Source: Candidatus Omnitrophota bacterium
GTDB taxonomy: Bacteria > Hinthialibacterota > Hinthialibacteria > Hinthialibacterales > Hinthialibacteraceae
Direction of reading: 5' to 3'
Length of the DNA stretch: 64,000 nt
Assembly: GCA_040755155.1 (NCBI GenBank)
Contig: JBFMBP010000113.1
Coordinates: forward strand, 1-64,000
In this document: positions 1 to 9,356 of the stretch, in pieces
Position numbering within the stretch: position 1 is the first letter of the stretch
How the letters are laid out: every line of letters begins with the position of its first letter
The notes under the pieces: generated by a model
What the model saw: only the letters and a program-made list of their open reading frames with translations
Databases searched by the model: none
Told to the model about the DNA's origin: nothing
Position numbers and translations under genes: made by a program

Positions 1-85
1 GGTTCCCCAGATCGAAGATATCCCGCACCTTGCCTTTTCTTGTGGGGGCGATATTGGGAATTTGAATTGAGGTAATAGCAGTCAT
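1..85 (-). CDS. purC: SAICAR synthase, N-terminal part (cut by window edge)
   Basis: Only the first 28 codons lie in the window. Read leftwards from the ATG at 85 they give MTAITSIQIPNIAPTRKGKV followed by RDIFDLGN. The KGKVRDIFDLG stretch is the conserved N-terminal signature of phosphoribosylaminoimidazole-succinocarboxamide synthase (PurC), which joins aspartate to CAIR with ATP in purine biosynthesis. The rest lies outside the window, so length and active site cannot be checked. galT lies upstream on the same strand with about 145 bases between, so co-transcription is possible but not shown. The other purine gene here, purE, is 21 kb away. Confidence 0.85.
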   Translation of the reverse strand, partial: MTAITSIQIPNIAPTRKGKVRDIFDLGN

Positions 86-229
86 GACAATGCGCTGTTC
101 GCTCCTTTTTTATCCGGCTTGGGAAATCGTTTTACTTACAAAAGCATATTGCGCAATCCGTGTTCCCTTGCCCTCTGGGTGAGACGAAGGCGATGGAGTA
201 AGTTTAATAATATCAATCCTCATGCGTTA

Positions 230-1276
230 TTATACCGAAAAAGGCAGCATCGCCGGATCCAGTTCTTGCTGCGTATCTACGCCGTTGCGCAGATATTCCG
301 CCGCTTTTTCCGGCGGCATGGGATTGATGTAAAATCCCGTTCCCCATTCGAAGCCCGCCACTTGCGTCAACTTCGGCGTGATTTCCAAATGCCAATGGTA
401 ATGGGGAAAATCCCCCGCATCGCCGCATGGCCCCGTATGCAGCATATAGTTGTAAGAAGGATTGGACAAGACGATTTTTATGCGTTTCAACGAATGGCGC
501 AATATTTCGGCGAAACCGGCGATCGTCTCTTGCGATATTTTTTCGAAATGGGATTGATGGTTTTTGGGCAATATCCACATTTCGAAGGGAAAACGGGAAG
601 CGTAAGGATTCAGGCAGACGAAACTTTTATTTTCATGGACGATGCGAAGACCGCTGGTTTTTTCCTGTTGGATCATATCGCAATAAACGCAACGGTTATG
701 AATCCGGTGATAACGAAGGCCGCCTTCGATCTCTTCATTGACCCGTTTGGGAATGATAGGAAGAACGATCAACTGCGAGTGGGGATGATCCAACGATGCG
801 CCCGCCTGTTTGCCGTGATTTTTAAAAATCATGATGTATTGGAAGCGCTCGTCTTTTTTCAGATCGAGGATTCGCTCCTTATAGGCTTTGATTACTTCCT
901 CGATCTGCGCCAGATCGAAATCCGCCATGGACGATTGATGATCGGGCGTTTCGATAATCACTTCATGATCCCCGATTCCGCTTAATTTCTCGAATATCCC
1001 ATCGCGCGACTTTTCCAAATCCCCCGCTTTGACCAGAGCGGGAAATTTGTTGGGAACGACGCGCAGCCACCAACGGGAATCGGGGCAGCTTTCCGCTGGG
1101 TATTGATAAGCCAACAATTCCTTGGGCGTTTTATCTTCGTTTCCTGGGCAAAAAGGACAAAAGCCGGGGGAAGGCTGCTTCGGCGTTTCGACGAAGAAAT
1201 CCGTGGGACGCTTGGCTCGCTCCGACGCGATGATAACCCACCTTCCAATCACCGGGTCTTTCCTCAATTCCGACAT
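230..1276 (-). CDS. galT: Galactose-1-phosphate uridylyltransferase
   Basis: 348 residues, the normal bacterial size. GalT swaps UMP between UDP-glucose and galactose-1-phosphate in the Leloir pathway, in the cytoplasm. Visible motifs are a CPFC pair (Cys40/Cys43), a second CVYC pair near 196-199, the HPHSQ active-site motif at 164-168 (His166 is the expected nucleotidylated residue) and HYHWH at 292-296. The start at 1276 was preferred over an in-frame ATG 78 bases upstream because GAAGGAG sits just before it and the protein then opens with SELRKDPVIGRWVI, typical of the family. It lies upstream of purC on the same strand. NAD-dependent epimerases elsewhere in the window could supply a GalE-like activity, which is inference. 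Confidence 0.95.
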   Translation of the reverse strand: MSELRKDPVIGRWVIIASERAKRPTDFFVETPKQPSPGFCPFCPGNEDKTPKELLAYQYPAESCPDSRWWLRVVPNKFPALVKAGDLEKSRDGIFEKLSGIGDHEVIIETPDHQSSMADFDLAQIEEVIKAYKERILDLKKDERFQYIMIFKNHGKQAGASLDHPHSQLIVLPIIPKRVNEEIEGGLRYHRIHNRCVYCDMIQQEKTSGLRIVHENKSFVCLNPYASRFPFEMWILPKNHQSHFEKISQETIAGFAEILRHSLKRIKIVLSNPSYNYMLHTGPCGDAGDFPHYHWHLEITPKLTQVAGFEWGTGFYINPMPPEKAAEYLRNGVDTQQELDPAMLPFSV

Positions 1277-1813
1277 AATCCGCTCCTTCAACCATGAAGA
1301 TATGGGGAAGAGATGAAGTTTTTCCTTAGCCAGGGATTTGTATAATATTTGCAAATTCGCTCAGCGGCCTATCATCCCATAACACTCGCATTATAAATAC
1401 GCTGCGGCGAAGAAGGAACGCGATCCAGGGAATCGGCATCTTCGATCTTCGATTTTTCTCTAATAAAAAACTAATTGTATGAAACCTTTCCTTCCGGGTC
1501 AATCGAACCTCCAAGGAAAATAAACCCATTTTCCTCCGGCTGGGAAGAAGAAAGCAGCGATCCATTTCCCCTCTCCTTATCCAGCGCATTGGAGTAACTG
1601 AACATTCCATCGCGAGGATTTATATAAATTATACACTGTGAAATGCCAAAATCATCAGGGAAATCGGCGAATCGAAAATGGCCTGAAAGTCGCAGCGCTT
1701 CGCATTATCGCGATTTTCGCTTCGTATAAACGCCTCTCTCTTTTTTCTTCTCATCGGCAAGATAATATTGCGCTTAAGGAAATTCCCACATATTTCATGT
1801 AAAGGGGCCTATC
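1277..1813. other. Intergenic region between divergent galT and esterase
   Basis: A 537-base AT-leaning stretch between two divergently read genes. Short open frames exist but have no family resemblance, poor ribosome sites and no consistent codon use, so I call no gene. It should hold the promoters of both neighbours. An AT-rich patch (tttatataaattatacactg, about 1619-1638) is the most promoter-like spot, but I cannot assign a convincing -35/-10 pair. Confidence 0.4.
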
Positions 1814-2800
1814 ATGACGAATTCTTCTTTCGAAGTGGTAAAACGGCATTTGGCAGGCGGCGTATTGGATCCTCAAGCCGCCGCCGTCTTGCAAGCCATG
1901 ATGGAACAAGAGGGGCCGGCCTTGGAAACGCTGCCCGTAGCGGAAAGCCGATCCATCGCTCGGGACGCTTTTCGGGAATTGGGCGGAGAACGAGTGGATG
2001 CAGGCTGCGTGGAAGACCGGATTCTGCCGGCCGATCATGGCCCCGTATCCGTTCGCATCTATACGCCCAAAGGAACAGGCCCCTTTCCCGTCCTCATGTA
2101 TTTCCACGGCGGCGGCTGGGTGTGGTGCGATGCGGATACCCATGAAGCCGCCTGCCGCCATTTATGCCGGCTCGCCAACAGCATCGTCATTTTCGCGAAT
2201 TATCGCCGCTCCCCGGAATATCGCTTTCCCGCCGCCAACGACGACGCCTATTACGCGACGAAATGGGTCTCGGATCATGCGAGCGAGATCAACGCCGATC
2301 CACAACGCATCGCAGCGGGAGGAGACAGCGCGGGAGGCAACATGTCGGCGGTATTGGCGCTGCGCGCGCGGGAAACGAAGGATTTTCGCTTGGCGTTTCA
2401 ATTGCTGGTTTATCCCGTTACGGATATGAGCGATATGGACGGCGGGACCTACGAAACGTATGGGGAAGGGTATTTTCTCACCAAGCCGCTGATGAAATGG
2501 TTTCGCGAACAATATCTGAATTCGCTGGATGAAGCCCGGCTGCCCCAGGTTTCGCCTTTGCTGGAAAAAGATTTGACGGGATTGCCGCCCGCGTTGGTGA
2601 TAACGGCGGAATTCGATCCTCTCCGCCAAGAAGGAGAAGCCTACGCCCAACGCCTCGCTAACGCGGGGATTGCGGTTCAATGCTCGCGCTACAACGGCAT
2701 GATTCATCCGTTCTGGAGCATGGCTGGAAAGGTGGATCAAGCGCTAGCCGCCTACCGCGAAGCCGCCAACGCTCTGCAAAAAGCCTTCGGCAACGTCTGA
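1814..2800 (+). CDS. Alpha/beta hydrolase of the hormone-sensitive-lipase family (esterase)
   Basis: 328 residues with no signal peptide, so probably cytoplasmic. The oxyanion-hole motif HGGGW is at 98-102 and the nucleophile elbow GDSAGGN at 170-176 (Ser172). A late Asp (AEFDPLR, near 265) and His (GMIHPFW, near 297) complete the triad. These are hallmarks of bacterial HSL/family IV carboxylesterases that hydrolyse short acyl esters. The physiological substrate cannot be inferred. The ATG at 1814 follows an aaagggg ribosome site. The gene appears monocistronic, followed by the convergent tRNA-Arg. Confidence 0.92.
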   Translation: MTNSSFEVVKRHLAGGVLDPQAAAVLQAMMEQEGPALETLPVAESRSIARDAFRELGGERVDAGCVEDRILPADHGPVSVRIYTPKGTGPFPVLMYFHGGGWVWCDADTHEAACRHLCRLANSIVIFANYRRSPEYRFPAANDDAYYATKWVSDHASEINADPQRIAAGGDSAGGNMSAVLALRARETKDFRLAFQLLVYPVTDMSDMDGGTYETYGEGYFLTKPLMKWFREQYLNSLDEARLPQVSPLLEKDLTGLPPALVITAEFDPLRQEGEAYAQRLANAGIAVQCSRYNGMIHPFWSMAGKVDQALAAYREAANALQKAFGNV

Positions 2801-2891
2801 ATGACGGATGCCGTCAGATGCGAAAGATCGCGCGAAATTCTATTTCGAGAAGGCCGGGATAAAACTTGTAGAGAAAAGAGGATATAAAAAC

Positions 2892-2964
2892 CGCGCCCAG
2901 CAGGACTCGAACCTGCAACCTCCTGCTTAGAAGGCAGATGCTCTATCCGTTGAGCTATGGGCGC
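2892..2964 (-). tRNA. tRNA-Arg (anticodon TCT)
   Basis: Reading leftwards from 2964, GCGCCCA pairs with TGGGCGC in a seven-base acceptor stem. The D arm is GCTC/GAGC. The anticodon arm TCTGC-CTTCTAA-GCAGG places TCT in the loop, and the T arm carries GGTTCGAGTCC. Length is 73 bases with the discriminator; CCA is not encoded. It reads AGA codons. Confidence 0.95.
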
Positions 2965-3346
2965 AAACGATTGATTTTTATTAAGATAACAGCGAGATTT
3001 TCAATCTATCCTTCCCGCGTTATCGTTCGAATCGATCTATGATCGCAAAATTGTAGCCTTATTTTATTATTTCTCAATCATTGGAGAATTCAATCGGGAA
3101 ATTCGATTTTCTGGAATTGGGAAAGATGAGCGCGCTTGATCGAAAGATGACGAGAAATGATTGAGAGAGAGGTTATCGCGTGGTTTAGTTTGATGAGATG
3201 GGATTTTTTTGTAAAAATTACAGAAGCAAACCCGCTGAGGCAAGCAACGGATCTTTTTTCGGTAAATCAACGCCCTGGACGGCGTCGGGCGACTGTAAAT
3301 ATACTGTTCCATCTTATCGATTTCGCGCATCGTGCAGGAGGCGTTC
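2965..3346. other. Intergenic region upstream of the nucleotide-sugar operon
   Basis: 382 bases between tRNA-Arg and the oxidoreductase gene. It must contain the promoters for both. I see no credible coding frame, no strong hairpin and no repeat shared with other parts of the window. Confidence 0.4.
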
Positions 3347-4357
3347 ATGATTTCCGTCGGCGTTATTGGATACGGCTATTGGGGGCCTAATCTGGTCCGG
3401 AATTTCAATTCCATCTCCGAATCCAAGGTAACTTGGGTTTGCGATCCGCTTTCGGACCGATTGGCCAAGGCTTCAGCGCTTTATCCCGCTATTCGAATTA
3501 CCGCCGATCCTCAAGATTTGTTCTCCGATCCCTCGTTGGACGCCGTCTTGATCGCTACGCCGGTGTTTACGCATTTCGACCTGGCCATGAAAGCGCTGCA
3601 GGCGGGGAAGCACGTCCTGGTGGAAAAACCGCTGGCCTCCAATTCCGAACAAGCGCGGAGACTGCTCGATCAGGCGGATAAAAGCGGCAAAGTTCTGATG
3701 GTAGATCACACCTTCATCTATACCGCCGCCGTGCGCAAGATCAAGGAATTGATCGAACAGGGAACGCTGGGCGAGTTGTATTATTTCGATTCCGTTCGCA
3801 TCAACCTCGGCCTGTTCCAGCATGACGTCAACGTACTTTGGGATTTAGCCGTGCACGATCTATCCATCATGGACTATCTTCTCGGCGCCGAAGTCCAATC
3901 CATCGCCGCCGTGGGCGTGGCGCATATTCCGGGCCAGCCGGAAAACATCGCTTATCTGACCTGTTTCTTCGAAAACAATCTCATCGCCCATTTTCATGTC
4001 AATTGGCTGGCGCCGGTTAAAATCCGGCAAACGCTGATCGGCGGCAGTCGTAAAATGGTGGTCTACGATGATCTGGAATCGAGCGAAAAGATCAAGATTT
4101 ACGATAAAGGAGTAACCCTGGAAGCCAATCCCGAAAAAATCTACCAACTGTTGGTCGGCTACCGCGCGGGCGATATGTATTCGCCTCACTTGAACGGCGT
4201 GGAAGCCCTGCGCGAGGAAGCCCGCCATTTCGTGGAATGCGTCGAGAAGGGTATCACTCCTATCACCAGCGGGCCGGAAGGCTTGCGCGTCGTCAAAATC
4301 CTCGAAGCGGCCAACCAATCCATGAAAGAACATGGCCGCCCCGTCTCCATCAAGTAA
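3347..4357 (+). CDS. Gfo/Idh/MocA-family NAD(P)-dependent sugar oxidoreductase
   Basis: 336 residues. The N-terminal Rossmann fold shows GVIGYGYWGP (residues 5-14), and the family motif EKPL follows at 93-96. The C-terminal half fits the Gfo/Idh substrate domain, with HDVNVLWDLAVHDL around the expected catalytic histidine. The ATG at 3347 is chosen because AGGAGG lies just upstream; an ATG 15 bases earlier would overlap that site. The gene heads a run with a DegT aminotransferase and an epimerase, the layout of pathways that oxidise and transaminate UDP-sugars (as in WbpB/WlbA then WbpE/WlbC). The exact sugar is unknown. A WbpD-like acetyltransferase lies at 20.5 kb. Confidence 0.88.
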   Translation: MISVGVIGYGYWGPNLVRNFNSISESKVTWVCDPLSDRLAKASALYPAIRITADPQDLFSDPSLDAVLIATPVFTHFDLAMKALQAGKHVLVEKPLASNSEQARRLLDQADKSGKVLMVDHTFIYTAAVRKIKELIEQGTLGELYYFDSVRINLGLFQHDVNVLWDLAVHDLSIMDYLLGAEVQSIAAVGVAHIPGQPENIAYLTCFFENNLIAHFHVNWLAPVKIRQTLIGGSRKMVVYDDLESSEKIKIYDKGVTLEANPEKIYQLLVGYRAGDMYSPHLNGVEALREEARHFVECVEKGITPITSGPEGLRVVKILEAANQSMKEHGRPVSIK

Positions 4358-4539
4358 TTGCTCTCGAAAGCCTTTATTCCTACGTAGCCGGGACATTTAC
4401 GCGCCATTTTTTGCGATTTTTTCCTGGCGCCAATCCTAACGCAAATTTTGATGTCCGCTATAATCGCTATAATTCAGCAGGCAGGGTTAACGCAATCCTC
4501 CATTATTTATTGATATATACAATTAGGATCGGAATTATT

Positions 4540-5640
4540 ATGATTCCATTCGTCGATCTCAAAATTCAATACCATAACATCAAATCGGAAATTGACGCCG
4601 CCGTGTTGGGCGTATTGGAGAGTTGCCAGTTCGCTTTGGGCAAGGAAGTCGGCGCGTTCGAAGAGGAGTTCGCCCAATATTGCGGCTCAGAGAATGGCGT
4701 AGGCGTCAATTCCGGCACTAGCGCTTTGCATCTGGCGCTGTTGGCGGCGGATATCGGTCCCGGCGACGAGGTTATCACCGTCCCTTTTACTTTCGTGGCC
4801 ACCACCGCCGCCGTTGTCTATACCGGCGCCAAGCCGGTTTTCGTGGATATCGATCCCCGCTCCTATACGATGGACCCGGCGCGGATCGAAGAAGCCATAA
4901 CGCCCCAAACCAAGGCCATTCTTCCCGTCCATCTCTACGGCCAAACGGCGGATATGGACCCGATTCTGGAAATCGCCCGCAAGTATGGCATTCTCGTCAT
5001 CGAAGACGCCGCCCAAGCTCACGGCGCCGAGTATAAAGGCTGCCGCGCCGGAAGCATGGGCGATATGGGCTGCTTCAGTTTCTACCCCGGCAAAAACCTC
5101 GGCGCATACGGCGAAGGCGGCATGGTAGTAACCAATAATTCGGAATACGTCCGCAAAATCCGCATGTTGCGCGATTGGGGTTCGGAAAAGAAATACTTCC
5201 ACGATCTCAAGGGTTACAATTATCGCATGGAAGGCATTCAAGGCGCCGTGCTGCGGGTCAAATTGCGCCATTTGGAATCGTGGACCGAATCGCGCCGGTT
5301 ATGGGCTGCTCTTTACAATCAAATCATGGAACCGGCGGGAATTCTTACGCCGCAGGCTATGCCCGACCGCCGTCACGTCTTCCATGTTTACGCCATCCGT
5401 ACGCCTAACCGATCCGCCTTGCAAGCGCATCTGCATAGCCGGCAAATTTTCACCAATATTCACTATCCGATTCCGGTGCATCTGCAAGAAGCCTATTCCG
5501 ATTTAGGCTATAAGAAGGGCGATTTCCCCCATTCGGAACAAGCCGCCGACGAAGTTCTCTCCCTGCCCATGTTTCCGGAATTAACGGAAGCTCAAGTCCG
5601 AGAGACGGCGGAAGCGGTTCTTGCTTTTCATCAAGCCTGA
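4540..5640 (+). CDS. DegT/DnrJ/EryC1/StrS-family sugar aminotransferase
   Basis: 366 residues. This PLP enzyme transfers an amino group to a keto-sugar nucleotide. The motif SFYPGKNLGAYGEGG carries the expected PLP lysine (Lys185), and EDAAQAHGA holds the cofactor-contacting Asp156. The ATG at 4540 is used, since the family usually opens with IPFVDLKxQ; the open frame runs about 300 bases further upstream into the preceding gene without family similarity. It sits 182 bases after the oxidoreductase and 18 bases before the epimerase. Two TATAAT-like hexamers near 4460-4476 could mark an internal promoter, but I could not pair them with a good -35. Confidence 0.92.
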   Translation: MIPFVDLKIQYHNIKSEIDAAVLGVLESCQFALGKEVGAFEEEFAQYCGSENGVGVNSGTSALHLALLAADIGPGDEVITVPFTFVATTAAVVYTGAKPVFVDIDPRSYTMDPARIEEAITPQTKAILPVHLYGQTADMDPILEIARKYGILVIEDAAQAHGAEYKGCRAGSMGDMGCFSFYPGKNLGAYGEGGMVVTNNSEYVRKIRMLRDWGSEKKYFHDLKGYNYRMEGIQGAVLRVKLRHLESWTESRRLWAALYNQIMEPAGILTPQAMPDRRHVFHVYAIRTPNRSALQAHLHSRQIFTNIHYPIPVHLQEAYSDLGYKKGDFPHSEQAADEVLSLPMFPELTEAQVRETAEAVLAFHQA

Positions 5641-5658
5641 AAACATAAAGAGGTTTCC

Positions 5659-6663
5659 ATGGATCAAGAATTTCAAAAAGCGTTGGTAACCGGCGGCGCT
5701 GGATTCATCGGCTCCGAATTGACGCGCCAGCTGCGGGATTATGGGATGCAGACGACCGTGGTAGACAACCTGGTCAACGGCCACCGCGAAAATCTGGAAG
5801 AGATTCTCGGCGACGAGGTGCAGCTGGAAACAGTGGACATCCGAGATTGCGAATGTATAGCCGAATTGATCCAGGACGTGGATATCGTTTACCATCTCGC
5901 TTGCCTGGGAGTGCGCCATTCCATCCATTCCCCCATCGAAAATCACGAAGTCAACGCCGCCGCCAGTTTGCATTTATTGGACCTTGCCCAAAAAGCGTGC
6001 GTGAAGCGCTTCGTCTATGTCTCCACCTCTGAAGTTTACGGCACAGCCCAATGGGCGCCGATGACGGAACAGCATCCTACGATGCCCATGACGGTTTATG
6101 GCGCCTCCAAGCTGGCGGGCGAGTGTTACGCCCGCGCTTACTATCGTTCTTACGGTTATCCCACGGTGATCGTGCGCCCGTTCAACGCCTATGGTCCCCG
6201 CTGCCATCACGAAGGCGACAGCGGCGAGGTCATCCCCAAGTTCATGCTGCGCTGCATGGCCGGTCTGCCGATGGTCGTCTTCGGCGACGGAACCCAAACG
6301 CGCGATTTTACCTTCGTCAGCGATACGGCGCGGGGGATTTTATTGGCGGGATTATGTGATGAAGCTGTTGGCCAGACTATCAATTTAGGCAGTTCCAAAG
6401 AAATCGCCGTCAACCATCTCGCTGAAATCGTAGCGGAAGCCGTGGGAAAACCCTGCGCTCCCATCATCCATGACATCCCCCGCCCCGGCGACGTTCTGCG
6501 CCTATACGCCGACAGCTCCCTGGCCCGCGATCTTTTCGGCTTCACGCCGGAAATCGATTTGAAGCAAGGCTTGATGAAATTGAAAGCATGGTACGAAAGC
6601 CAGGGACGTTCGCCACAAGAACTATTATCGCAAGAACTTGTTCGCAATTGGGAAGTGAAATAA
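5659..6663 (+). CDS. NAD-dependent sugar-nucleotide epimerase/dehydratase
   Basis: 334 residues of the extended short-chain dehydrogenase family. The NAD-binding motif TGGAGFIGS is near 11-19, and the catalytic pair is in YGASK (Tyr147, Lys151), with Ser/Thr in VSTSEVYG just before. GDGTQTRDFTFVSD is the usual mid-domain signature of nucleotide-sugar epimerases. It follows the aminotransferase with an 18-base gap and probably belongs to the same operon. Which sugar it acts on (UDP-glucose, UDP-GlcNAc or a uronic acid) cannot be read from the sequence. It may be the GalE partner of galT. Confidence 0.9.
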   Translation: MDQEFQKALVTGGAGFIGSELTRQLRDYGMQTTVVDNLVNGHRENLEEILGDEVQLETVDIRDCECIAELIQDVDIVYHLACLGVRHSIHSPIENHEVNAAASLHLLDLAQKACVKRFVYVSTSEVYGTAQWAPMTEQHPTMPMTVYGASKLAGECYARAYYRSYGYPTVIVRPFNAYGPRCHHEGDSGEVIPKFMLRCMAGLPMVVFGDGTQTRDFTFVSDTARGILLAGLCDEAVGQTINLGSSKEIAVNHLAEIVAEAVGKPCAPIIHDIPRPGDVLRLYADSSLARDLFGFTPEIDLKQGLMKLKAWYESQGRSPQELLSQELVRNWEVK

Positions 6664-6684
6664 ATGATGAGTAATGAATATTGT

Positions 6685-6861
6685 ATTGAATCACGAAAAC
6701 ACGAAAATTTAAAGAAAAACACGAAAAAAAAGAAAATTACATTGACACAACGAATCGCGTTGTGAAAAAGTATTTCTCCTTTAAATTCAAAAAAAATCCG
6801 CGATATCCGTGATTCGAAAATTTCGTGTAATTCGAGCCTTTTCGTGGTTTCGCGATTCAAT
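6685..6861. repeat. MITE-like element with cgaaa-type inverted ends
   Basis: The left end, attgaatcacgaaaacacg (from 6685), matches the reverse complement of the right end, attgaatcgcgaaaccacg (to 6861). About 21 of 23 positions agree. The 177-base interior is A/T-rich and has no coding frame. A second element with similar ends lies at 42.03-42.21 kb. No transposase is visible nearby, so any movement would be non-autonomous. Confidence 0.6.
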
Positions 6862-6927
6862 AACGGAAAAAAGCGAAAGAACATTGGCTGCGTAACATAT
6901 AGTTATTAAAACTTCAAGGAATCAACC

Positions 6928-7785
6928 ATGAAAGAAACGATGCGTTTTTTGATCGTCGACGGCTACTCTAAACAGAGCCGCGACGAGTTGGAAGCGGCGG
7001 GCATGAGCCTGGCTTGGGATCTTTACGCAAAGATGCTGCAACGCCATCTGCCCGCGGCGGAATACGCCGTTTTGCTGCCTACTGATCCCGGCGTGGACGC
7101 GCCGACGGATCAAGAGATCGAATCCTATGCCGGAATTCTATGGACGGGCTGCAATTTGACGATTTACGACGAAAACGACGCCAGCGTGAAGAGCCAACTG
7201 CAACTGGCGCGCAAAGCCTACGAACTGGGAACGCCCGGCTTTGGCAGCTGCTGGGGCATTCAGATGGCGGCCTATGCGGCGGGCGGCAAGGTGGAAGCCA
7301 ATCCTAAAGGGCGGGAGATGGGCATCGCCCGAAAGATTCAACTGACGCCGGAAGGGCGGAATCATCCCATGTTCGAGGGCAAAGAATCGACGTTCATCGG
7401 CTTCATCAGCCATTTGGATCATATCACCGAATTGCCGCCGGGAGGGATTCGGCTGGCGGGCAACGATTTCACTCATGTGCAAGCTATCGCCGTGACCCAT
7501 AAAAAAGGGACGTTTTGGGGCGTTCAATATCACCCGGAATATGACCTGCATGAAATGGCGCGGCTGATCGTGGCGCGCGAGCCGAAGCTGATCCCCGGCG
7601 GATTCTTCAAGGATCATGACGATTTGATGCAATATGTGGAAAAAATGGAAGCGCTTAATGAACAGCCGGAACGCAAGGATTTGCGCTGGCAACTGGCGAT
7701 CGACAACGACGTGCTCTCGCCGGACGTCCGGCAGCAGGAATTCGCCAACTGGATCAAATACGTCGTTCTTCCACGAATAGATTAA
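6928..7785 (+). CDS. Class I (type 1) glutamine amidotransferase-like protein
   Basis: 285 residues with a class I GATase fold. The nucleophile is Cys108 in FGSCWGIQ, and the His/Glu pair lies in YHPEYD (His202, Glu204). The catalytic triad is therefore intact. It has no fused synthetase domain, so it resembles stand-alone GMP-synthase-like amidotransferases or gamma-glutamyl hydrolases; the acceptor substrate is unknown. AAGGA precedes the ATG. Its TAA overlaps by two bases the stop of the convergent methyltransferase gene. The region just upstream is a repeat element, so its promoter is probably within 6862-6927. Confidence 0.88.
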   Translation: MKETMRFLIVDGYSKQSRDELEAAGMSLAWDLYAKMLQRHLPAAEYAVLLPTDPGVDAPTDQEIESYAGILWTGCNLTIYDENDASVKSQLQLARKAYELGTPGFGSCWGIQMAAYAAGGKVEANPKGREMGIARKIQLTPEGRNHPMFEGKESTFIGFISHLDHITELPPGGIRLAGNDFTHVQAIAVTHKKGTFWGVQYHPEYDLHEMARLIVAREPKLIPGGFFKDHDDLMQYVEKMEALNEQPERKDLRWQLAIDNDVLSPDVRQQEFANWIKYVVLPRID

Positions 7786-9038
7786 GCTTGAAGAACGAAT
7801 ATTTCCCGCTGGACGAATTGATCGGGGCGAGAATAGAGCAGCGTGGTCCTTCCCTCGGCGGGCGCGAAATCATGGAGGGGATCGAGAATTCGATATCCCA
7901 ACAATTTGATTTCGGATAATAGGCGCAGGGGCGCGGGAGCAGGGGAATCCGCCAGCTGGAATTGCGGCGAGAGGAAAACTACTCGCGCTCCCGGTTTGAC
8001 GACGGAGCGGATTTCGCCTAAAGCGCGAATGTAGAGCGGAACCAGTTCTGACGCCAATTCCTCGAATTTCGCTGGCGATAGCGGCTTGCGCTGCGGCGGG
8101 CCGAGGTACGGCTCCGTCGCGCAGGCGTCGAAGAAAAGCGGAGCGCAAAGGGTATGCAGTTGGCAAGCATCGCCAACCATGACCTGAATGGCGCGTTGAG
8201 GGGCGTCTTTGCGCGATTGCAGCCAGCGCCAATTTTCCTCGCAGGAAAGCACGTTCTTTTCCTGAATATCCAGTCCTGTCGGCTGCAAGCCCATAAGCGC
8301 TGCTTCGGTAAGAATGCCTCCATTACCGCAAAAGGGATCCAACAGAGTGACGGTCTCTTTCGTGCGCGCCAGGTTAATGAGCATCCGCGCCAACTTAGGG
8401 GGAAGCATTCCCTGCCGGGCATCGCGCTGAGGGCGTCCGTAATCGCGTTGGGAATACTCCTCGAAAGGCTGAATCCAACGGGTAACGGCAAGCTGCACCC
8501 CCCGCCTTGGCTGGCGATTCAAAACGATTTCCAGACCCTTGCTCAACAATTGGTTCTTGACGACTTGAGCGCCGCTCAACCATGTAGAATTCTCCTGCGG
8601 ATCGGGAAGCAGGAAGCGGGAAGAAATCCCCTTCTCACGCAAATAATCCTTGAACAGAACCGCCGTCTCATGCAATAGTCCATGCCGCTTTCCGCGCCCG
8701 CCGCACTCGCTCCAATCCCCCGCCAAAGATAGGCCGAATACGGGCCGCTCCGAGCGTTGCGTTAGCAGCGCATCGACGGACGTCGCTTGCAAAAGATCGG
8801 CGAGGCTTTCGGGCGCAATAGTCGCAGGCGCCGCCGGCGCGGAAACCTCTTCGCAAAGACGGATGACGCCGCCAAGTTCATGGCACAAGGATTGAGCCGC
8901 CTCCAGAGAAGGCCCCTCCGCAAAAAGAACGTCCTCCACCCGCTGAAAAGAACGAAAAGGCCGCTCAAGCCGCGCATTGACGGCGAGAATCTCCGCATAA
9001 GAAACTTCAGGACAATGGCCGAGTTGGAAGATGTACAT
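7782..9038 (-). CDS. Trm11-family RNA/DNA N2-guanine methyltransferase-like protein
   Basis: 418 residues. The N-terminal about 100 residues resemble the substrate-binding part of Trm11/TrmG10 proteins. The C-terminal Rossmann methyltransferase domain has the SAM motif LLDPFCGNGGILTEAA (DPFCGNGG at 234-241) and TEPYLGPP at 308-315 in the position of the DPPY-type catalytic motif. YSQRDYGRPQRDARQGMLPP just before the SAM motif is typical of Trm11-like proteins. Known relatives methylate guanosine in tRNA; the bacterial target here is inferred. The 3' end overlaps the convergent GATase gene by four bases. Confidence 0.85.
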   Translation of the reverse strand: MYIFQLGHCPEVSYAEILAVNARLERPFRSFQRVEDVLFAEGPSLEAAQSLCHELGGVIRLCEEVSAPAAPATIAPESLADLLQATSVDALLTQRSERPVFGLSLAGDWSECGGRGKRHGLLHETAVLFKDYLREKGISSRFLLPDPQENSTWLSGAQVVKNQLLSKGLEIVLNRQPRRGVQLAVTRWIQPFEEYSQRDYGRPQRDARQGMLPPKLARMLINLARTKETVTLLDPFCGNGGILTEAALMGLQPTGLDIQEKNVLSCEENWRWLQSRKDAPQRAIQVMVGDACQLHTLCAPLFFDACATEPYLGPPQRKPLSPAKFEELASELVPLYIRALGEIRSVVKPGARVVFLSPQFQLADSPAPAPLRLLSEIKLLGYRILDPLHDFAPAEGRTTLLYSRPDQFVQREIFVLQA

Positions 9039-9092
9039 GGCGTTTCACCAAGATAAAAACTGTTTTTATTTTATTGGATGGACTCCAAGTTG

Positions 9093-9127
9093 GGTAGGGT
9101 GGGCTCAAAGCGAAGCGTAGCCCACCA
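9093..9127 (+). repeat. REP-like hairpin, copy 1
   Basis: GGTGGGCT-caaagcgaagcgt-AGCCCACC forms an eight-base perfect stem with inner pairing across the cgaagc core. It sits between the Trm11-like gene and an antitoxin remnant, in inverted orientation to copy 2 at 9357. Further copies are at 43904, 57113 and 63453. Confidence 0.8.
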
Positions 9128-9133
9128 AACGGC

Positions 9134-9304
9134 TTACGCATCATTTTCTTGTGTAGATTGACATAATTCAACTTTCTTTTGCATCGTTTGAGGTGAAGCG
9201 GATTCGTTTAATTCCCGTTTTTTCAAATTTTCCTTACCATCATTATAAGCTATAATTTCTTTGATCCCTTCGAGTATTTCCAGCCCGATATTTCGCTTAG
9301 ACAT
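9134..9304 (-). pseudogene. Truncated HigA-type antitoxin (N-terminal fragment)
   Basis: The 56-codon frame begins MSKRNIGLEILEGIKEI, the characteristic opening of a family of XRE antitoxins (about 95-105 residues) whose helix-turn-helix follows at residues 50-80. Here the frame ends after KVELCQSTQENDA, just where the HTH should start, and REP copy 1 begins seven bases beyond the stop. AGGAG precedes the ATG. Just upstream another frame ends HILRKIAQEKKNV with its stop overlapping this ATG, as expected for a toxin-first pair, and that frame is cut by REP copy 2. The locus is best read as a decayed higBA remnant. Confidence 0.65.
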
Positions 9305-9356
9305 TTTTTTTCTCCTGGGCGATCTTTCGTAAAATATGGCTTGGAATAGGTATTAT

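Noticed and set aside
119-985. Plus-strand frame of about 288 codons over galT
   Set aside because: galT on the opposite strand has all catalytic motifs; this frame is composition-driven.
3067-3348. Minus-strand frame upstream of the nucleotide-sugar operon
   Set aside because: Composition and lack of a ribosome site suggest a chance frame in non-coding DNA.
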